A stretch of 64,000 nt of DNA from Bacteroides faecichinchillae JCM 17102 (GTDB lineage Bacteria > Bacteroidota > Bacteroidia > Bacteroidales > Bacteroidaceae). The position numbers and the translations under genes were made by a program. The notes below the pieces were generated by a model. The model did no database searches and had not been told where the DNA came from. It was given only the letters and a program-made list of their open reading frames with translations. This document shows, piece after piece, positions 39,347-48,343 of the stretch. The first letter of the stretch is position 1. Each line of letters opens with the position of its first letter. The DNA is taken from NCBI RefSeq assembly GCF_000614145.1, contig NZ_BAKK01000021.1, forward strand, positions 1 to 64,000, in the 5' to 3' direction.

Positions 39347-40273
39347 TTATTCGTTGTTTCCAACAGAGATACAAAGGTTTTCTTTCGCTAAGACTGTCAC
39401 CGGAAAAATCCCTGATGCTTCTTCTAATAATATCTGTTCATTTTCATAACGTGCCGAAAAATGTCCGATTACTAATTGCTTGACTTCTGCTGCCCGAGCT
39501 ATCTCTGCTGCTTGTGCAGCTGTCGAGTGAAAAGTCTCTTTGGCTCGCGCTGCTTCATTTTGAGCAAAAGTAGCTTCATGAAATAACAAGTCTACTCCTT
39601 TTATCTGCTCTATTATCTCTTCGCGATAGCAAGTATCAGAACAATAAGCATACTTTCGTACCGGTGATGCGGGACGTGTCAGACGCGAATTGGCAACAAT
39701 CTCACCTTCAGGGGTCACATAGTCTGCTCCATTCTTAATCCGGTTCAACTCATAGACAGGGACCTGATAGAAATCAATCATTTCTCTGATAATATGATTG
39801 GGACGTGGCTTTTCTTCGAACAGAAAACCGCAACAAGGAATGCGATGCCTCAATGGAATAGTAGTCACTGTAGCCGAACGGTCCTCATATATCAAAACAG
39901 GTTCGTGAGTTTCAAACTCATGAAAAAAAACCTGATACGTCAGCTTCTTGCAAAAGAAGTCCAGCATTGGAGCAAATAATTCTTCCAAACCTCTCGGAGA
40001 ATGAATATGTAAGTCAGCCGTACGTCCCAGTAACCCGAATGTAGAAATGAGCCCTAGCAACCCAAAACAATGATCGCCATGTAAATGAGAAATAAAAATA
40101 TGGTTCAATCGGGAGAACTTTAACCGGGATTTACGTAACTGCATTTGCGCCCCCTCGCCACAATCAATCATAAAAAGCTTTTCACGCAGATTCACAACCT
40201 GCGATGTTGCAAAGTGGCGGGTAGTAGGCAAAGCGGAGCCACACCCAAGTATATGTAATTCGAATTTTTCCAT
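39347..40273 (-). CDS. rnz: ribonuclease Z
   Basis: Metallo-beta-lactamase nuclease that trims the 3' end of tRNA precursors. The zinc motif is HLHGDHCFG (residues about 62-70), with further ligands in YCSDTCYRE, LFHEATF and VIGHFSARY. The start MEKFELHILGCGSALPTTRH at 40273 is the family start; a GTG/ATG-type extension to 40282 (MHRMEK) overlaps a -7-like TATATTTG at 40280-40287. If that element is real the leader is very short. Confidence 0.94.
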   Translation of the reverse strand: MEKFELHILGCGSALPTTRHFATSQVVNLREKLFMIDCGEGAQMQLRKSRLKFSRLNHIFISHLHGDHCFGLLGLISTFGLLGRTADLHIHSPRGLEELFAPMLDFFCKKLTYQVFFHEFETHEPVLIYEDRSATVTTIPLRHRIPCCGFLFEEKPRPNHIIREMIDFYQVPVYELNRIKNGADYVTPEGEIVANSRLTRPASPVRKYAYCSDTCYREEIIEQIKGVDLLFHEATFAQNEAARAKETFHSTAAQAAEIARAAEVKQLVIGHFSARYENEQILLEEASGIFPVTVLAKENLCISVGNNE

Positions 40274-40343
40274 CCTATGCAAATATAGGTGATTTAAACT
40301 TCACAACACCACTAACGAAGCAAAAAAATAATAATCACAGAAA

Positions 40344-40372
40344 AAGGGTACCCCGAAAACCAGAGTACCCTT
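40344..40372 (-). terminator. terminator after rpsA
   Basis: AAGGGTAC and GTACCCTT form an 8-base-pair stem; on the minus strand the stem is followed by TTTCTGTG after TT. It lies 28 bases past the rpsA stop. Confidence 0.7.
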
Positions 40373-40399
40373 CCTATTATATTGAAACAATTTTAAAAA

Positions 40400-42187
40400 T
40401 TATTTCTTTCCTTCCAACTGCTCTTTCAATGCAGCCAAAGCATCAATATCACCAAGTGTAGTCGAAGCAGCTTGGTTCTGAATCATCGGAGCATCTTCTT
40501 TCTTAGTATTTTTCTTAGCAGTAGCTTTCTTTTCTGCTTTTTCTTCTGCCTTAGCAACATCTTCGAAGATACGGCTATGAGACAAGATGATTCTCTTAGC
40601 GTCCTTGTTGAACTCGATTACTTTGAACTCAAGTTTCTCATCCAACTGTGCTTGTGTACCGTCTTCTTTTACAAGATGTTTCGGAGTTGCGAAACCTTCT
40701 ACACCATAAGGAAGAGCTACAACAGCACCTTTATCCAACATTTCGATGATTGTACCTTCGTGCACTGAACCTACAGTAAATACTGTTTCGAATACATCCC
40801 ATGGATTTTCTTCAAGTTGTTTGTGACCAAGGCTTAAACGACGGTTTTCTTTGTCGATTTCCAATACTTGAACTTCGATATCAGCACCAATCTGAGTAAA
40901 TTCTGACGGGTGTTTCACTTTCTTAGTCCAAGACAAGTCAGAGATGTGGATCAAACCATCAACACCTTCCTCGATTTCTACGAATACACCGAAGTTAGTA
41001 AAGTTGCGAACTTTAGCAGTATGTTTAGAATTTACAGGATATTTTTCTTCAATAGTTTCCCATGGATCTTGTTTCAGTTGTTTGATACCCAAAGACATTT
41101 TCCGTTCTTCACGGTCCAAAGTCAATACAACAGCTTCCACTTCGTCACCCACCTTCATAAAGTCTTGTGCAGAACGCAAGTGTTGTGACCAAGACATTTC
41201 AGAAACGTGGATCAAACCTTCTACGCCCGGAGCGATTTCGATAAATGCACCGTAGTCAGCCATAACAACCACTTTACCTTTCACTTTGTCACCAACCTTC
41301 AAGTCAGTATCAAGTGCATCCCATGGGTGCGGAGTCAGTTGTTTCAAACCAAGAGCGATACGTTTCTTTTCGTCATCGAAGTCAAGGATAACGACGTTAA
41401 GTTTCTGATCCAGTTCAACCACTTCTTTCGGATCGCTAACGCGGCCCCAAGAAAGGTCTGTGATATGGATCAAACCGTCTACGCCACCCAAGTCGATGAA
41501 TACACCGTAAGATGTGATATTCTTAACAGTTCCTTCGAGAACTTGTCCTTTTTCAAGTTTACCGATAATTTCTTTCTTCTGTTGTTCCAATTCAGCTTCG
41601 ATAAGAGCTTTGTGAGAAACAACAACGTTTTTGAATTCCTGGTTGATCTTAACCACTTTGAATTCCATCGTTTTTCCAACGAATACATCATAGTCGCGGA
41701 TCGGTTTAACGTCAATTTGAGAACCCGGCAAGAATGCTTCGATTCCAAATACATCTACGATCATACCACCCTTAGTGCGGCACTTGATGTAACCCTTGAT
41801 AATTTCTTCATTTTCCAGAGCAGCATTAACGCGATCCCAAGAACGAGTGGCGCGAGCTTTTCTGTGTGACAGAACGAGTTGTCCTTTTTTGTCTTCTTGG
41901 TTTTCGATGTACACTTCTACAGTATCACCAATCTTCAAGTCAGGATTGTAACGGAATTCATTCAATGGGATGATACCGTCTGATTTGTAACCGATATTCA
42001 CAACTACTTCACGCTTGTTCATTGCAATTACGGTTCCATCAACAACCTCACGGTCGTTTACTTTGTTAAGCGTACCATCGTAAGCTTTTTCAAGATCTTC
42101 ATGGCTTACATTGGTTACTGTTTCGCCATTTTCATAAGCTTCCCAGTTGAAGTCATCAATAGGAGCTACATTCTTCAAATTTTCCAT
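40400..42187 (-). CDS. rpsA: 30S ribosomal protein S1
   Basis: A 595-residue protein with six S1 RNA-binding repeats, for example GTVKNITSYGVFIDLGGVDG and GKVVVMADYGAFIEIAPGVE. S1 helps mRNA bind the 30S subunit, and in Bacteroides it works with weak Shine-Dalgarno signals. The C-terminal tail is rich in lysine, alanine and glutamate (KAEEKAEKKATAKKNTKKED). It has a perfect Bacteroides promoter and its own terminator. Confidence 0.97.
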   Translation of the reverse strand: MENLKNVAPIDDFNWEAYENGETVTNVSHEDLEKAYDGTLNKVNDREVVDGTVIAMNKREVVVNIGYKSDGIIPLNEFRYNPDLKIGDTVEVYIENQEDKKGQLVLSHRKARATRSWDRVNAALENEEIIKGYIKCRTKGGMIVDVFGIEAFLPGSQIDVKPIRDYDVFVGKTMEFKVVKINQEFKNVVVSHKALIEAELEQQKKEIIGKLEKGQVLEGTVKNITSYGVFIDLGGVDGLIHITDLSWGRVSDPKEVVELDQKLNVVILDFDDEKKRIALGLKQLTPHPWDALDTDLKVGDKVKGKVVVMADYGAFIEIAPGVEGLIHVSEMSWSQHLRSAQDFMKVGDEVEAVVLTLDREERKMSLGIKQLKQDPWETIEEKYPVNSKHTAKVRNFTNFGVFVEIEEGVDGLIHISDLSWTKKVKHPSEFTQIGADIEVQVLEIDKENRRLSLGHKQLEENPWDVFETVFTVGSVHEGTIIEMLDKGAVVALPYGVEGFATPKHLVKEDGTQAQLDEKLEFKVIEFNKDAKRIILSHSRIFEDVAKAEEKAEKKATAKKNTKKEDAPMIQNQAASTTLGDIDALAALKEQLEGKK

Positions 42188-42248
42188 TAATAAATAAATT
42201 GTTTAATACTTTAATTAAATAAGACACTATATTGCTATAAATCGGCTG

Positions 42249-42279
42249 CAAAGGTAGCAACATTTTCTTGATTGACAAA
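42249..42279 (-). promoter_or_regulatory. complete Bacteroides promoter for rpsA
   Basis: On the minus strand: TTTG, exactly 19 bases, TACCTTTG. Both elements match the consensus. The start codon follows 61 bases downstream, so the leader is about 55 bases. Confidence 0.8.
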
Positions 42280-42329
42280 AGAATACCGATAGAAAAAAAA
42301 TAATGATTGTACATTAAAAACATATAAAA

Positions 42330-44546
42330 CTATCTGTTGAACAACTCAAATGTAAATTTGCATCCGATTTGGTCAAACTTCCAATTCTCACTGCTGACAA
42401 ATACCCCTACATCAAATATATGTGTACCAATGCCATACCCAACTTCCAGATAAGGCTGAAGATGGGGCATAGAAAGTGCACTGATATAGATACGTTCATT
42501 CTGCACATAACGGGTGTATTTCATCAGGTGCTTTAATACAAGGAAAGGGGCTTCGTAAGTAAAGTGTCCGCGAACATACCGACGGGAAGAGTTATACCAA
42601 CGACCATCGAGTAGCTGAAACACTCCACCGATTTCATCGTTCCAACCGACCGGAAGATTCCGGCGGGAAAAGTTGGCAAAGTCTACGAAATACAACTCAT
42701 TCTGATTGGTGAACATTCCGAATCCGAAACGATAATAGATGTTTCTCATCAATCCCAAACGGATTTGGTGTTGCAAATCAAATTCTACTTTCTCATACTC
42801 GCCCGTACTTTTGAATACACCTTTAACTCCCCGCTCGTAATCGGCAGAAAAAGTCGGATAATTCGAATGAAGGTTGATTTTACGTTTCCCATTCATATAA
42901 TAATACAGGCAAGGAGTCCATTCCAAACGAAAACGAGGAGCGAAACTTATATAAGTATTCTTAAACCGTTTCATGAATTCGGGTGGAGGCATCGGGTAAT
43001 TGCCAATCATTTCAAAACGAGAAGGTTGGACTGCCGTTCTTTTATGTGCCGAGAAACCAACACTTACATCCAGTCCGTTTACAACTTCAATGCTATGGCG
43101 GAAATTAAAGTATAAGTCCTTAAAATAATCGAGATGTATCAAATCGAAATTGAAAATGCTATCCGGCATAGCCTTCAATTCATCCAGCACCTTACTACTA
43201 TAAATACGGTTACCATTCCCCACATTCAACCTAAAGAATCCTCGTTTTTGAGGAAAATATTCAAAATCGGCATTCAAAGACCAATAAAACTCTTTGCGGG
43301 TAAAATTATATCCCAGTTTAGGTACGATACGAAGCCACTTATCACCACGAAAAAGACGGTTATAACGGAAATCCTGCCGATATGACAATCCATTACTTCC
43401 GCTATAACTGAATAAAAGGGGATTGATAAATGGCGAGAAACGTACACTTCCGATATTCGATAGATTAAACTTGTAATCTTCCAACATCAAGTCGCCCATT
43501 GTTCCCCAGAATGTCTGACTTTTCGATTTACTATGTTTCGCAACTGTATCCTTTCTAATCATATAATCCTTATATAACAGCTTTTCTCCATCTGTTAACG
43601 GAATCGGGCGTAACACAGCAAAAGTAGAGGCGTCTGTTTTATAGGCATTTGTATCACATCGTAAAGAGAAAGACTCCGAGAGATTATACTTCTTTTTTTT
43701 CTTCACAGCTGTTTCTTTCTCTTTCAATTCAATGGATTTATAATCCAACGAAGCTGTATAGTTTCCATCTATCTTATTACCAAGAAAATTAAAACGAGCA
43801 TCCAATACATAACGTACAGGCAGAAACTCATCTATCTCTCCCTCCTCTCCCATTTGAATGTTACAAGTAAAGGTAAGCAGTTCCGACCGTCCGGAAAAAC
43901 GAATCTCCCGTATACTCCAACTATTGCTGCTAACAATCATATACCCCCCAACCAACTGGTCACTTTTGGTTTTAGGAATGAATCGTATCCTATAATCAAA
44001 ATTACTAGGATCTCCCATAATACTATCGATCCGGTATCTATAATATTTACGTCCATTTTTGGCCAAAGGTGATAAAAGACGCTCATCATTGAGCAAAGAA
44101 GACGAGTAAATATTCACATTAAAATATTCCAGCAAACCGGGTAATCCCCTATTCCCTCTTACAGTTCCTTGGGAGGCTTTTACTTTTTGGTCGTAAATAT
44201 TAGGTGCAGTGTAATGAAGATCACTATATGTTTCCAGTAAATATTCACGAACTCCTTTCTGTAATCGAAACATCGAAGGTACATAGCGAAGAATAAAATT
44301 CTTCTTCTTGATGTCCATCTTACCTTTTATATAAAGATTTGCTTTGTAATCTCTGACAATTGTTTCATAAGTAGGAACCATCTCCATCACGCACTCAACA
44401 ATAGAATCTACAGAAATTCCTTGCCCGATTGACGGATTCACAATATTACCAGCTGTTCCTTTTACAAAAAAAGAGAACAAACATAGCATATATAGTATCA
44501 ATATCTTACCTCTCAATAGTCGTATCTCCCTGCTAATGGAAAGCAA
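42330..44546 (-). CDS. DUF5686 family outer-membrane protein
   Basis: A 738-residue protein with a signal peptide (LILYMLCLFSFFVKGTAG), an N-terminal periplasmic domain of about 300 residues, and a C-terminal half of beta strands (from about 370) ending ENWKFDQIGCKFTFELFNR, as in an outer-membrane barrel. It fits DUF5686, a Bacteroidetes family often with a carboxypeptidase-like N domain; that domain is not obvious here. The ATG at 44546 overlaps a possible -7 box at 44544-44551, so the true start may be TTG 44516. Function unknown. Confidence 0.82.
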   Translation of the reverse strand: MLSISREIRLLRGKILILYMLCLFSFFVKGTAGNIVNPSIGQGISVDSIVECVMEMVPTYETIVRDYKANLYIKGKMDIKKKNFILRYVPSMFRLQKGVREYLLETYSDLHYTAPNIYDQKVKASQGTVRGNRGLPGLLEYFNVNIYSSSLLNDERLLSPLAKNGRKYYRYRIDSIMGDPSNFDYRIRFIPKTKSDQLVGGYMIVSSNSWSIREIRFSGRSELLTFTCNIQMGEEGEIDEFLPVRYVLDARFNFLGNKIDGNYTASLDYKSIELKEKETAVKKKKKYNLSESFSLRCDTNAYKTDASTFAVLRPIPLTDGEKLLYKDYMIRKDTVAKHSKSKSQTFWGTMGDLMLEDYKFNLSNIGSVRFSPFINPLLFSYSGSNGLSYRQDFRYNRLFRGDKWLRIVPKLGYNFTRKEFYWSLNADFEYFPQKRGFFRLNVGNGNRIYSSKVLDELKAMPDSIFNFDLIHLDYFKDLYFNFRHSIEVVNGLDVSVGFSAHKRTAVQPSRFEMIGNYPMPPPEFMKRFKNTYISFAPRFRLEWTPCLYYYMNGKRKINLHSNYPTFSADYERGVKGVFKSTGEYEKVEFDLQHQIRLGLMRNIYYRFGFGMFTNQNELYFVDFANFSRRNLPVGWNDEIGGVFQLLDGRWYNSSRRYVRGHFTYEAPFLVLKHLMKYTRYVQNERIYISALSMPHLQPYLEVGYGIGTHIFDVGVFVSSENWKFDQIGCKFTFELFNR

Positions 44547-44614
44547 ATATAGAAAAGAATATTGAAAATCAAATAAATCCGGTCCTAAAAAGAGTTATTG
44601 CAAATAGGTTCTAT

Positions 44615-44980
44615 TCACACTTTAACTCCTTCCCAGCACATAACCACCATCCACTCTTCCGGCTGACAGTTCCCATTATTTTTATGAGGAACGATACCGA
44701 CCACCAGATCACTGTGAGTTTCCAATGCAATCTTCAATTCTTTCTGGAGCACTTTCATCAAAATAACCAAATGAATCTCGTCCATGATACAGTTTATCAC
44801 ACGTACATACTGATAAATGCACACATTGTGTCCGTTCTTAACCGCACTTATATCACGAGCGGACATATGAAGTTCCATTTCCAGATAAGGATAACTAAGT
44901 GACGCATCCACATTCATTAAACTCACCATGATATTATTCAGAAATTCATAAGAATCATGTTTCCCTTTTACTACACCCAT
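44615..44980 (-). CDS. hypothetical protein divergent from the BT4734-type gene
   Basis: A 121-residue cytoplasmic protein starting MGVVKGKHDSYEFLNNIMVS. It has a methionine- and cysteine-rich centre, no signal peptide and no membrane segment, and ends PEEWMVVMCWEGVKV. It is transcribed away from the BT4734/DUF3987 gene across a 144-base gap with a palindrome. I do not recognise a family; position suggests it belongs to the accessory cassette, possibly as a regulator. Confidence 0.6.
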   Translation of the reverse strand: MGVVKGKHDSYEFLNNIMVSLMNVDASLSYPYLEMELHMSARDISAVKNGHNVCIYQYVRVINCIMDEIHLVILMKVLQKELKIALETHSDLVVGIVPHKNNGNCQPEEWMVVMCWEGVKV

Positions 44981-45009
44981 TTCAGTTAAATATTTATAAT
45001 TGTTTGTTA

Positions 45010-45048
45010 TATATTTGCTTATTCAATCTGTACCGACTTATGGTACAG
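45010..45048 (+). promoter_or_regulatory. -7 box followed by a GTAC-centred palindrome
   Basis: TATATTTG at 45010-45017 is a good -7 element for the gene at 45125. Just downstream, CTGTACC (45028-45034) and GGTACAG (45042-45048) form a 7-base inverted repeat with a 7-base gap, in a good place for a repressor or an mRNA hairpin. GTAC also recurs before the HU-like gene. Confidence 0.45.
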
Positions 45049-45124
45049 CCTTAAAAAACAGACTTCTTACTTTTGCTCCGGCTATCCCGATAGTGAGATA
45101 GATAATCAAAAACTTCAGTATCAT

Positions 45125-47440
45125 ATGAAAGCATTAGAAGAAATCAAAGTTTCGGTCTACGAAAGTGTGTATTCCAAAAAACCTCGAGTGACCTCTTTCC
45201 AAGAAGCGATTTTTATGTGTATTAAACCTACCTATGCGAGCATCATTAATTCCATCAGACGCTATCATCAAGAAGGAGAGCGTGAAGCTGCACAACAAAT
45301 GAAAATCAAACTCCCCTGTTTCACACCTGCCGGAACATTCAACGGAGCACATGCCATTAAGAATTTCCTGCAACCAAGCAATATTGTCGGCCTTGACTAC
45401 GATCATGTGCCCAACCGATTGGAAATAATCCGGCTCTGTGCCGAAGATCCACACACAATAGCCGCACTTGAAAGCCCGACGGACGGTGTGAAAATCTTCG
45501 CGTACGTTGAAGACATCGAAGGACGATACCGAGAAGCACAGCAAATAGTGAGCCATTATTACGACCAACTGCTCAAGCAGGAAAGCGACCCCGCCTGTAA
45601 AGACGAAAGTCGCCTGTGTTATTTCACTTATTCCCCCAACGGATATATTGCCAGCCTATATCAACCGTTCGAACTGGAATATTTACCGGAAACAGGGAAT
45701 ATTAACGCTACCGGACACTTTCCCGTTTCCAATGAATCGACTGTCCCGGAAATCTCCGAGGAAGAGGTTAAAGTTTTCCTTTCGTCCTACATTTTCTTAA
45801 ATCCGCTAGTCCCCGGAAAGCGACATAGCAACCTATTCAAACTAGCTTGCGAAGCCGGAAAAAGACAATATCCCCAAGAATCCGTATTACGCGGAATTAT
45901 GGCTTTTTTCAAAGGGACCGATTTCACAGCCGAAGAGATAAAGTCCGTATTACATTCTGGTTACCAAACCGTTAGCAACAGCAGCACAGCTTCACACTCC
46001 ACATTTTCCCATTCCCCTCAAAACGACAAAACGACAAAAACGCCATATGACGCTTTTGCAGGAGAACTTGAAGCAGACGAAGCATATTGGCAAGGCGAAG
46101 AATATCGGAAAAACACACCTTGTTTTCCGGAAAGTGTGTACGAAAATCTTCCCAATCTTCTGGAGGGATGTATCCTTGAAGACGAAGGAGAACGTGAAAA
46201 TGATATTTCCATGTTGTCTGTATTTACAGCAATAAGTGCCGCACTGCCGCAAACTTTCGGAATTTACAATCATAAGAAATACACTCCTCATTTCTATACC
46301 GTCATCATCGCTCCGGCAGGAAGCGGAAAAAGCGTGGCACAGACCGGACGTTATCTGTTAGATGAAATCCAACAATATATTCTCTCGCAAAGTGAATATC
46401 AGCAGAAAGCATACGAAAAGGAACATATCCGATGGCAAAAGAGATGCATGAAAAAAGAGAATTGTGAGGAAGAGATGCCCGATGCTCCAGAAAGACCGGC
46501 CTTCAAAATGTTGTTTATCCCGGCAACCACCAGCTATACGCGAATGCAAATACAAATGAGAGATAACGGGGGACTGGGAGGTATTATTTTCGATACTGAA
46601 GCCGAAACCCTTACCACTGCCAACCATCTGGATTGCGGTAATTTCAATGATATGCTTCGAAAAGCATATGAGCACGAGAATATTGAATCTTCTTACAAAG
46701 CGAATGGAATTACTCCCATTATCATCAAACATCCTAGTCTTGCCATGTTTCTAACCGGAACTCCCGGACAGTTGGAAGCCTTGTTAGGAAGTTACGAAAA
46801 CGGCTTGACAAGCCGGGTCGGTTTCTATACATTCAGACTTGATCCGAGTTGGAAATCAATGGATGACGACAGTGTGTCACAGGAAGAAATCTTCCATCCG
46901 TTAGCACATCAGGTATTCAAGTTATTCAATTTTTGTTTGAACAATCCGGCCTTATTTCACTTCAAGCGTTCACAATGGAATCAGTTAAACAAAACCTTTT
47001 CCGGATTATTGAATGAAGTAGTGCTGGAAGGAAATGACGATCTGCAAGCAGTTGTGAAAAGATATGCTGTCTTAGTAATGCGTATCAGTATGGTACAGAC
47101 CCGTATCCGCCAGTTCGAAAACAATGATCTTTCACCGGAAATCTACTGTACCGACATCGATTTTCAACGTTCATTAGAAATCGTACTTTGTTGTTACGAA
47201 CATAGCCGCCTCTTACTCTCATCTATGACTTCATCAGGCGGTCATCCACTAAAAGATCCTAACATAACAAGAAGATTTATTAATGAACTTTCTGATACAT
47301 TTACTACCGATGACGCCATCAAAGCCGGCGTAAATTACGGCTTCAGTTCTCGCAAAATAAACAGGTTACTAAAATCACTTAATGGGGTGATAATCACAAA
47401 AATATCCCATGGTTCATATCGAAAGCTGAATGGTAAATAA
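45125..47440 (+). CDS. BT4734-type / DUF3987 ATPase (VirE-like)
   Basis: A 771-residue cytoplasmic protein. The N-terminal part (about 40-190, with NIVGLDYDHVPNRLEIIRLC and LESPTDGVKIFAYVED) is the BT4734/BF3469 domain, related to primase-like N domains. A middle region (about 215-290) resembles a primase C-terminal helix bundle. The C-terminal DUF3987 domain (about 340-720) has the P-loop APAGSGKSV near 396-404 and a Walker B-like IIFDTEAE, as in VirE-type plasmid and phage proteins. It opens a cassette with HU-like, smalltalk and amidase genes. A role in DNA handling is inferred. Confidence 0.85.
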   Translation: MKALEEIKVSVYESVYSKKPRVTSFQEAIFMCIKPTYASIINSIRRYHQEGEREAAQQMKIKLPCFTPAGTFNGAHAIKNFLQPSNIVGLDYDHVPNRLEIIRLCAEDPHTIAALESPTDGVKIFAYVEDIEGRYREAQQIVSHYYDQLLKQESDPACKDESRLCYFTYSPNGYIASLYQPFELEYLPETGNINATGHFPVSNESTVPEISEEEVKVFLSSYIFLNPLVPGKRHSNLFKLACEAGKRQYPQESVLRGIMAFFKGTDFTAEEIKSVLHSGYQTVSNSSTASHSTFSHSPQNDKTTKTPYDAFAGELEADEAYWQGEEYRKNTPCFPESVYENLPNLLEGCILEDEGERENDISMLSVFTAISAALPQTFGIYNHKKYTPHFYTVIIAPAGSGKSVAQTGRYLLDEIQQYILSQSEYQQKAYEKEHIRWQKRCMKKENCEEEMPDAPERPAFKMLFIPATTSYTRMQIQMRDNGGLGGIIFDTEAETLTTANHLDCGNFNDMLRKAYEHENIESSYKANGITPIIIKHPSLAMFLTGTPGQLEALLGSYENGLTSRVGFYTFRLDPSWKSMDDDSVSQEEIFHPLAHQVFKLFNFCLNNPALFHFKRSQWNQLNKTFSGLLNEVVLEGNDDLQAVVKRYAVLVMRISMVQTRIRQFENNDLSPEIYCTDIDFQRSLEIVLCCYEHSRLLLSSMTSSGGHPLKDPNITRRFINELSDTFTTDDAIKAGVNYGFSSRKINRLLKSLNGVIITKISHGSYRKLNGK

Positions 47441-47487
47441 CGTCATATGTCGTTTTTGTCGTTTTGTCGTTTTGAAACACTGAAAAA

Positions 47488-47567
47488 AACATTGGGAAGT
47501 TTGAAATAATCTTTTCAATGATTGAGTTCAAACATTGGGAAGAATGAAGACAAACTTCCCAATGTTT
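47488..47567 (+). repeat. two direct copies and one inverted copy: alternative hairpins
   Basis: AACATTGGGAAGTTTG at 47488-47503 pairs perfectly (16 bases) with CAAACTTCCCAATGTT at 47551-47566. A second direct copy, AAACATTGGGAAG at 47530-47542, pairs with the same right arm over 13 bases, and TTTTTATC follows at 47564-47572. The two hairpins cannot form together. The shorter one is a good terminator, so the set may be an attenuator between the ATPase gene and the HU-like gene. Confidence 0.65.
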
Positions 47568-47580
47568 TTATCTTTTTTCA

Positions 47581-47635
47581 GTACGTCGGTGTACGTCATT
47601 GTACTTTATGCAGGTTCCGCTATATCGTATCTTTG
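47581..47635 (+). promoter_or_regulatory. promoter of the HU-like gene with three GTAC repeats
   Basis: The -7 box is TATCTTTG at 47628-47635, with TTTA at 47605-47608, exactly 19 bases upstream. GTACGTCGGT, GTACGTCATT and GTACTTTATG repeat head to tail with a 10-base period from 47581 to 47610 and run into the -33 box, so all copies face the same side of the helix. A repressor site is likely. Confidence 0.55.
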
Positions 47636-47691
47636 CTATGTAATCGGTTACAAAATGATTCAAAATTTCAAAACTTAAAATTCTAATTGTT

Positions 47692-48171
47692 ATGGCTCAG
47701 AATTATGTGATTATGGCTCGAAAGAACCTGTTGAAACCGGACGAAGCCCCCAAGTATTACGCAGTGGCACGCAGCGGAAAGAAAGTTTCCGTTAAGGAGG
47801 TCTGCAAACGTATCACCGAACGTTCCTCTTACTCCAAGGGAGAACTCGAAGGATGTATTGGAGAGTTTCTATTGGAGATTGTCAATGTATTGGAAGAAGG
47901 AAATATCGTACAGATGGGTGACCTGGGAAATTTCCGAATGAGTCTCAAAACCGGCACTCCTACAGCAACGGAAAAAGAGTTCAAGGCATATTGCATTGAG
48001 AAAGGCAAAGTGCTATTTCATCCGGGAAGTGATCTTCAGAAATTATGTAAAGCGATGGACTTCACTTTGTATAAGAGCGACAACAAGTCCGATTCGAAAG
48101 AGGATGAACCGTTGCCTGACGGCGGTGGATCTGATCCTGATGACGGAGAGTCTCCTGATCCGACCCTGTAA
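47692..48171 (+). CDS. HU-like DNA-binding protein
   Basis: A 159-residue protein of the HU-related family found in Bacteroidales. It starts MAQNYVIMARKNLLKPDEAP, then has the dimer helices KVSVKEVCKRITERSSYSKG and LLEIVNVLEEGNIVQMGDLGNF (in parts), the usual HU turn, and an acidic, glycine- and proline-rich tail (PLPDGGGSDPDDGESPDP). HU proteins bend and package DNA. These long versions sit with amidase and VirE-type genes in many Bacteroides. It starts a unit with smalltalk and the amidase. Confidence 0.88.
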   Translation: MAQNYVIMARKNLLKPDEAPKYYAVARSGKKVSVKEVCKRITERSSYSKGELEGCIGEFLLEIVNVLEEGNIVQMGDLGNFRMSLKTGTPTATEKEFKAYCIEKGKVLFHPGSDLQKLCKAMDFTLYKSDNKSDSKEDEPLPDGGGSDPDDGESPDPTL

Positions 48172-48237
48172 CAAGTAAATCGGTGATTCATTATTTAAAA
48201 TTCAAATGATTCATTTAAAACGTAAAATTGTATGTGT

Positions 48238-48339
48238 ATGAAAAAACAAGTTTGGAAAAATGTTCTTCAGTTTATCGTAACGATAGCCACGTCTATCATT
48301 TCTGCCCTGGGTGTTACCTCTTGCATGGGAAGTTTATAA
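48238..48339 (+). CDS. smalltalk protein
   Basis: A 33-residue peptide, MKKQVWKNVLQFIVTIATSI then ISALGVTSCMGSL, with a short basic start and one hydrophobic helix ending in a lipobox-like TSC. This is the Bacteroidales smalltalk family, nearly always found between an HU-like gene and an amidase gene, as here. It may insert in the inner membrane or carry a lipid on the cysteine. Its function is unknown. It ends 4 bases before the amidase start. Confidence 0.9.
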   Translation: MKKQVWKNVLQFIVTIATSIISALGVTSCMGSL

Positions 48340-48343
48340 ATAG

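Noticed and set aside
41207..41869. A 220-residue open frame antisense to rpsA
   Set aside because: Long only because of the regular codon use of the S1 repeats; no start signal and no family match.
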